This document shows, in pieces, positions 39,095 to 41,326 of a DNA stretch of 41,326 bases. The first letter of the stretch is position 1. Every line of letters starts with the position of its first letter. Source of the stretch: Lachnospiraceae bacterium. Lineage in GTDB: Bacteria; Bacillota; Clostridia; Lachnospirales; Lachnospiraceae. The notes under the pieces were generated by a model. It saw only the letters and a list, made by a program, of their open reading frames with translations. It ran no database searches and was not told the DNA's origin. The stretch lies in NCBI GenBank assembly GCA_029100405.1, contig JAQXPG010000101.1, forward strand, positions 1-41,326. The letters are read 5' to 3'. Made by a program: the position numbers and the translations under genes.

Positions 39095-41326
39095 ATGGAA
39101 ATCAGCGCAAAGATTGCAAAAGAATTAGAGATCCGTCCGGACCAGGCAGAGGCTGCCATCCGGCTGATCGATGAAGGGAATACCATCCCCTTCATCGCCC
39201 GCTACCGGAAAGAAGTGACCGGTGCCTTAAATGACGAGGTATTAAGAAAACTGGACGAACGTCTGACCTATCTTCGTGGTCTGGAAAGCCGGAAGGAAAG
39301 TGTTCTTTCTGCTATCGAGGAGCAGGGAAAGCTGACAGAAGACTTAAAGAAACGGATCGAAGCGGCGGAGACCCTGGTCGTTGTCGAGGACCTCTATCGC
39401 CCTTATAAGCAGAAACGCCGGACCAGAGCAATGATGGCAAGAGAGAAGGGCTTACAGCCTCTGGCAGATCTCATCAAGAGCCAGGAATTCACCGGCAAGC
39501 TGGAAGATGCGGCTTCGGCCTATATTTCTTCGGAAGAGGGGAAGGAAGTAGGATCAGCCAAGGAGGCTCTGACGGGAGCCTGCGACATCCTGGCCGAGGA
39601 GATCTCTGATGTGGCGGATTATCGGATCTACATCCGGGAGCTGACGGAGAAGAAGGGCAGTATTCGCTCTGTCGCCAAGGATCCTGAGGTCAAGTCTGTT
39701 TATGAGAATTATTATGATTTCGAAGAGAAGATCGAAGGACTGCCGGGTCACCGGATCCTGGCTCTGAACCGGGGCGAGAAGGAGAAGATCCTTCAGGTAA
39801 AGGTAAACCTCCCGGAAGATGAGATCCTTTCCTACCTTAGGAAGCAGATCATCGTAAAGGAAAATCCTGTGACCGGACCGGTTCTGGAAAGTGTCATAAT
39901 GGATGCTCTGAATCGGCTGATCGGACCGGCGATCGAACGTGAGATCCGGTCGGCTCTGACCGAACAGGCCGAGGATGGCGCCATTGATGTCTTTGGCAAG
40001 AACCTGCATCAGCTTCTGATGGCACCGCCGATTCCCAATCAGACCGTACTGGGCTGGGATCCGGCTTTCCGTACCGGCTGCAAGCTGTCCGTTGTGGATC
40101 CGACCGGAAAGGTCCTGGATACGACCGTCATCTATCCGACGGCACCGCAGAACCGGGTGGAAGAGTCGGAGAAGATCGTGGCTCATTTGATCGACAAGTA
40201 CCATATCACCCTGATCTCACTGGGCAATGGTACGGCTTCCCGGGAGTCCGAGCAGATCATTGTAGACCTTTTGAAGAAGATTCCAAGAAAGGTCAGCTAT
40301 GTCATCGTGAACGAGGCCGGGGCTTCGGTCTATTCGGCATCGGCTCTTGCAACGGAGGAATTCCCGAATTTCGATGTCGGCCAGAGAAGCTCGACTTCCA
40401 TGGCGAGAAGACTGCAGGACCCCTTGGCAGAGCTGGTGAAAATCGACCCGAAGGCGATCGGTGTAGGCCAGTACCAGCATGATATGAACCAGAAGAAACT
40501 GTCCGAGCAGCTTTCGCATGTGGTCGAAGACTGTGTCAATGAAGTCGGCGTCGATCTGAATACGGCCTCTTATTCTCTGCTCGAATATGTTTCCGGTATG
40601 ACGAAGACCATTGCAAAGAATGTGGTTTCCTATCGGGATCAAAATGGCCGTTTTAACTCCCGCCGGGATCTCTTGAAGGTGCCGAAACTCGGGCCTAAGG
40701 CCTTTGAGCAGTGTGCCGGTTTCCTTCGGATTCCGGGCGGAAAGAATCCTCTGGACAATACTTCCGTTCATCCCGAATCCTATGAGGTGGCAGAGAAATT
40801 GTTGAAGTCTCTGGGGCACAGCCCCAAAGACCTGGCCAAGGGAGGTATCTTGACCATCGACCAGGAGATCGGCGACGTGAAGAAGGAAGCGGAAGAACTG
40901 GGCATCGGCGAGCTGACCCTTCGGGATATTGTGAAGGAATTGAAGAAACCGGGCAGGGATCCCCGAGAAGATATGCCAAAGCCAATTCTCCGGTCAGATG
41001 TCCTGTCCATGGAAGATTTAAAACCCGGTATGGTATTAAAAGGAACGGTCCGGAATATCGTTGATTTCGGCGCTTTTGTCGATATCGGAGTGCATCAGGA
41101 CGGACTGGTCCACATTTCTCATATGACAAGGAAGTTTATCAAACATCCCCTGGAAGTCGTTTCGGTCGGCGATATTGTAGATGTTGAAGTTCTCGAAGTG
41201 GATCCGGAGAAGAAACGGATTGCTCTGACCATGCTGATTGGCGAGGAAAATGCAAACCATGGCAAGAAGGCTTCCGGGAAGGGCGATGAGAAGGAAAGGG
41301 AGAAAGACCGGAACGGGGAGAAGAGC
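39095..41326 (+). CDS. tex: Tex-family S1 RNA-binding transcription accessory protein, 3' end outside the window
   Basis: 744 codons are visible without a stop, and most of the protein is present. The N-terminus reads ISAKIAKELEIRPDQAEAAI and TIPFIARYRKEVTGALNDEVL, the hallmark of Tex. Then VVEDLYRPYKQKRRTRAMMAREKGLQPLA, the YqgF/RNase H-like domain LGWDPAFRTGCKLSVVDPTG, helix-hairpin-helix motifs at NSRRDLLKVPKLGPKAFEQCAGFLRI, and the S1 domain GMVLKGTVRNIVDFGAFVDIGVHQDGLVHIS at about 651-720. A charged Lys/Glu-rich tail begins after it. Tex binds nucleic acids and is tied to transcription and RNA turnover; its exact role is unsettled. AAGAGGAGTC is the ribosome site. The gene starts 51 bp after the MATE gene. 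Confidence 0.95.
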   Translation, partial: MEISAKIAKELEIRPDQAEAAIRLIDEGNTIPFIARYRKEVTGALNDEVLRKLDERLTYLRGLESRKESVLSAIEEQGKLTEDLKKRIEAAETLVVVEDLYRPYKQKRRTRAMMAREKGLQPLADLIKSQEFTGKLEDAASAYISSEEGKEVGSAKEALTGACDILAEEISDVADYRIYIRELTEKKGSIRSVAKDPEVKSVYENYYDFEEKIEGLPGHRILALNRGEKEKILQVKVNLPEDEILSYLRKQIIVKENPVTGPVLESVIMDALNRLIGPAIEREIRSALTEQAEDGAIDVFGKNLHQLLMAPPIPNQTVLGWDPAFRTGCKLSVVDPTGKVLDTTVIYPTAPQNRVEESEKIVAHLIDKYHITLISLGNGTASRESEQIIVDLLKKIPRKVSYVIVNEAGASVYSASALATEEFPNFDVGQRSSTSMARRLQDPLAELVKIDPKAIGVGQYQHDMNQKKLSEQLSHVVEDCVNEVGVDLNTASYSLLEYVSGMTKTIAKNVVSYRDQNGRFNSRRDLLKVPKLGPKAFEQCAGFLRIPGGKNPLDNTSVHPESYEVAEKLLKSLGHSPKDLAKGGILTIDQEIGDVKKEAEELGIGELTLRDIVKELKKPGRDPREDMPKPILRSDVLSMEDLKPGMVLKGTVRNIVDFGAFVDIGVHQDGLVHISHMTRKFIKHPLEVVSVGDIVDVEVLEVDPEKKRIALTMLIGEENANHGKKASGKGDEKEREKDRNGEKS

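Overview
The window reads as chromosomal DNA of a low-to-mid GC Gram-positive bacterium of the class Clostridia, most probably a Lachnospiraceae-type anaerobe. The reasons are the Firmicutes gene sets (hprK, rapZ-whiA with an HPr/Crh-like gene, ftsE-ftsX-ctpA-prfB, cvfB, a PucR/CdaR-type regulator), strong AGGAGG-like ribosome sites, type III glutamine synthetase and a bacterial acyl-ACP thioesterase. Family names rest on motifs recognised by eye; no database search was run. I see no phage, insertion sequence, integrase or CRISPR array.

Layout. 1-1410: partial maf and an AraC regulator, both on the minus strand, with short tandem repeats on both sides of araC. 1411-2241: no protein gene; it holds a 41-bp repeat array, a strongly structured and terminated small-RNA candidate with C-rich loops, and a decayed copy of that RNA's terminator. 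2242-5609: a histidine phosphatase and a polar amino-acid ABC transporter (lipoprotein, permease, ATPase). 5816-11001: ftsH, uvrC, hprK. 11188-13555: M18 aminopeptidase and murB. 13715-16649: rapZ-whiA-Crh-like-lipid kinase operon. 16759-21905: fructose-bisphosphate aldolase, asparagine synthetase, glutamine synthetase III. 22245-24908: class A penicillin-binding protein on the minus strand, divergent from a YigZ-family gene. 25908-28694: tRNA-Gln(CUG), acyl-ACP thioesterase, cvfB, trxB. 28880-30181: secreted SH3/NlpC-P60 hydrolase. 30182-30725: long spacer with a terminator and six DnaA-box-like 9-mers. 30726-35884: PucR-type regulator, ftsE, ftsX, ctpA, prfB. 35950-41326: glpK, a MATE transporter and a 3'-truncated tex.

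Themes. Nitrogen handling (amino-acid uptake, asnB, glnN), envelope growth (murB, PBP1, ftsEX, ctpA, NlpC/P60) and carbon control (hprK, Crh-like protein, fba, glpK) dominate. Carbon control looks unusual: the HPr-like protein keeps the serine that HprK phosphorylates but lacks the PTS histidine, and GlpK lacks the histidine that PTS-active HPr phosphorylates in some Firmicutes.

The most interesting non-coding items are (1) the C-rich-loop RNA candidate at about 1764-2027; (2) the DnaA-box-like cluster at 30371-30463, away from dnaA; (3) an array of paired ATCGTAAT/ATTACGAT sites between glnN and the PBP gene; and (4) a recurring habit of small tandem duplications with unrelated units (14, 17, 21, 38, 41, 42, 59, 61 bp) just after stop codons or in leaders.
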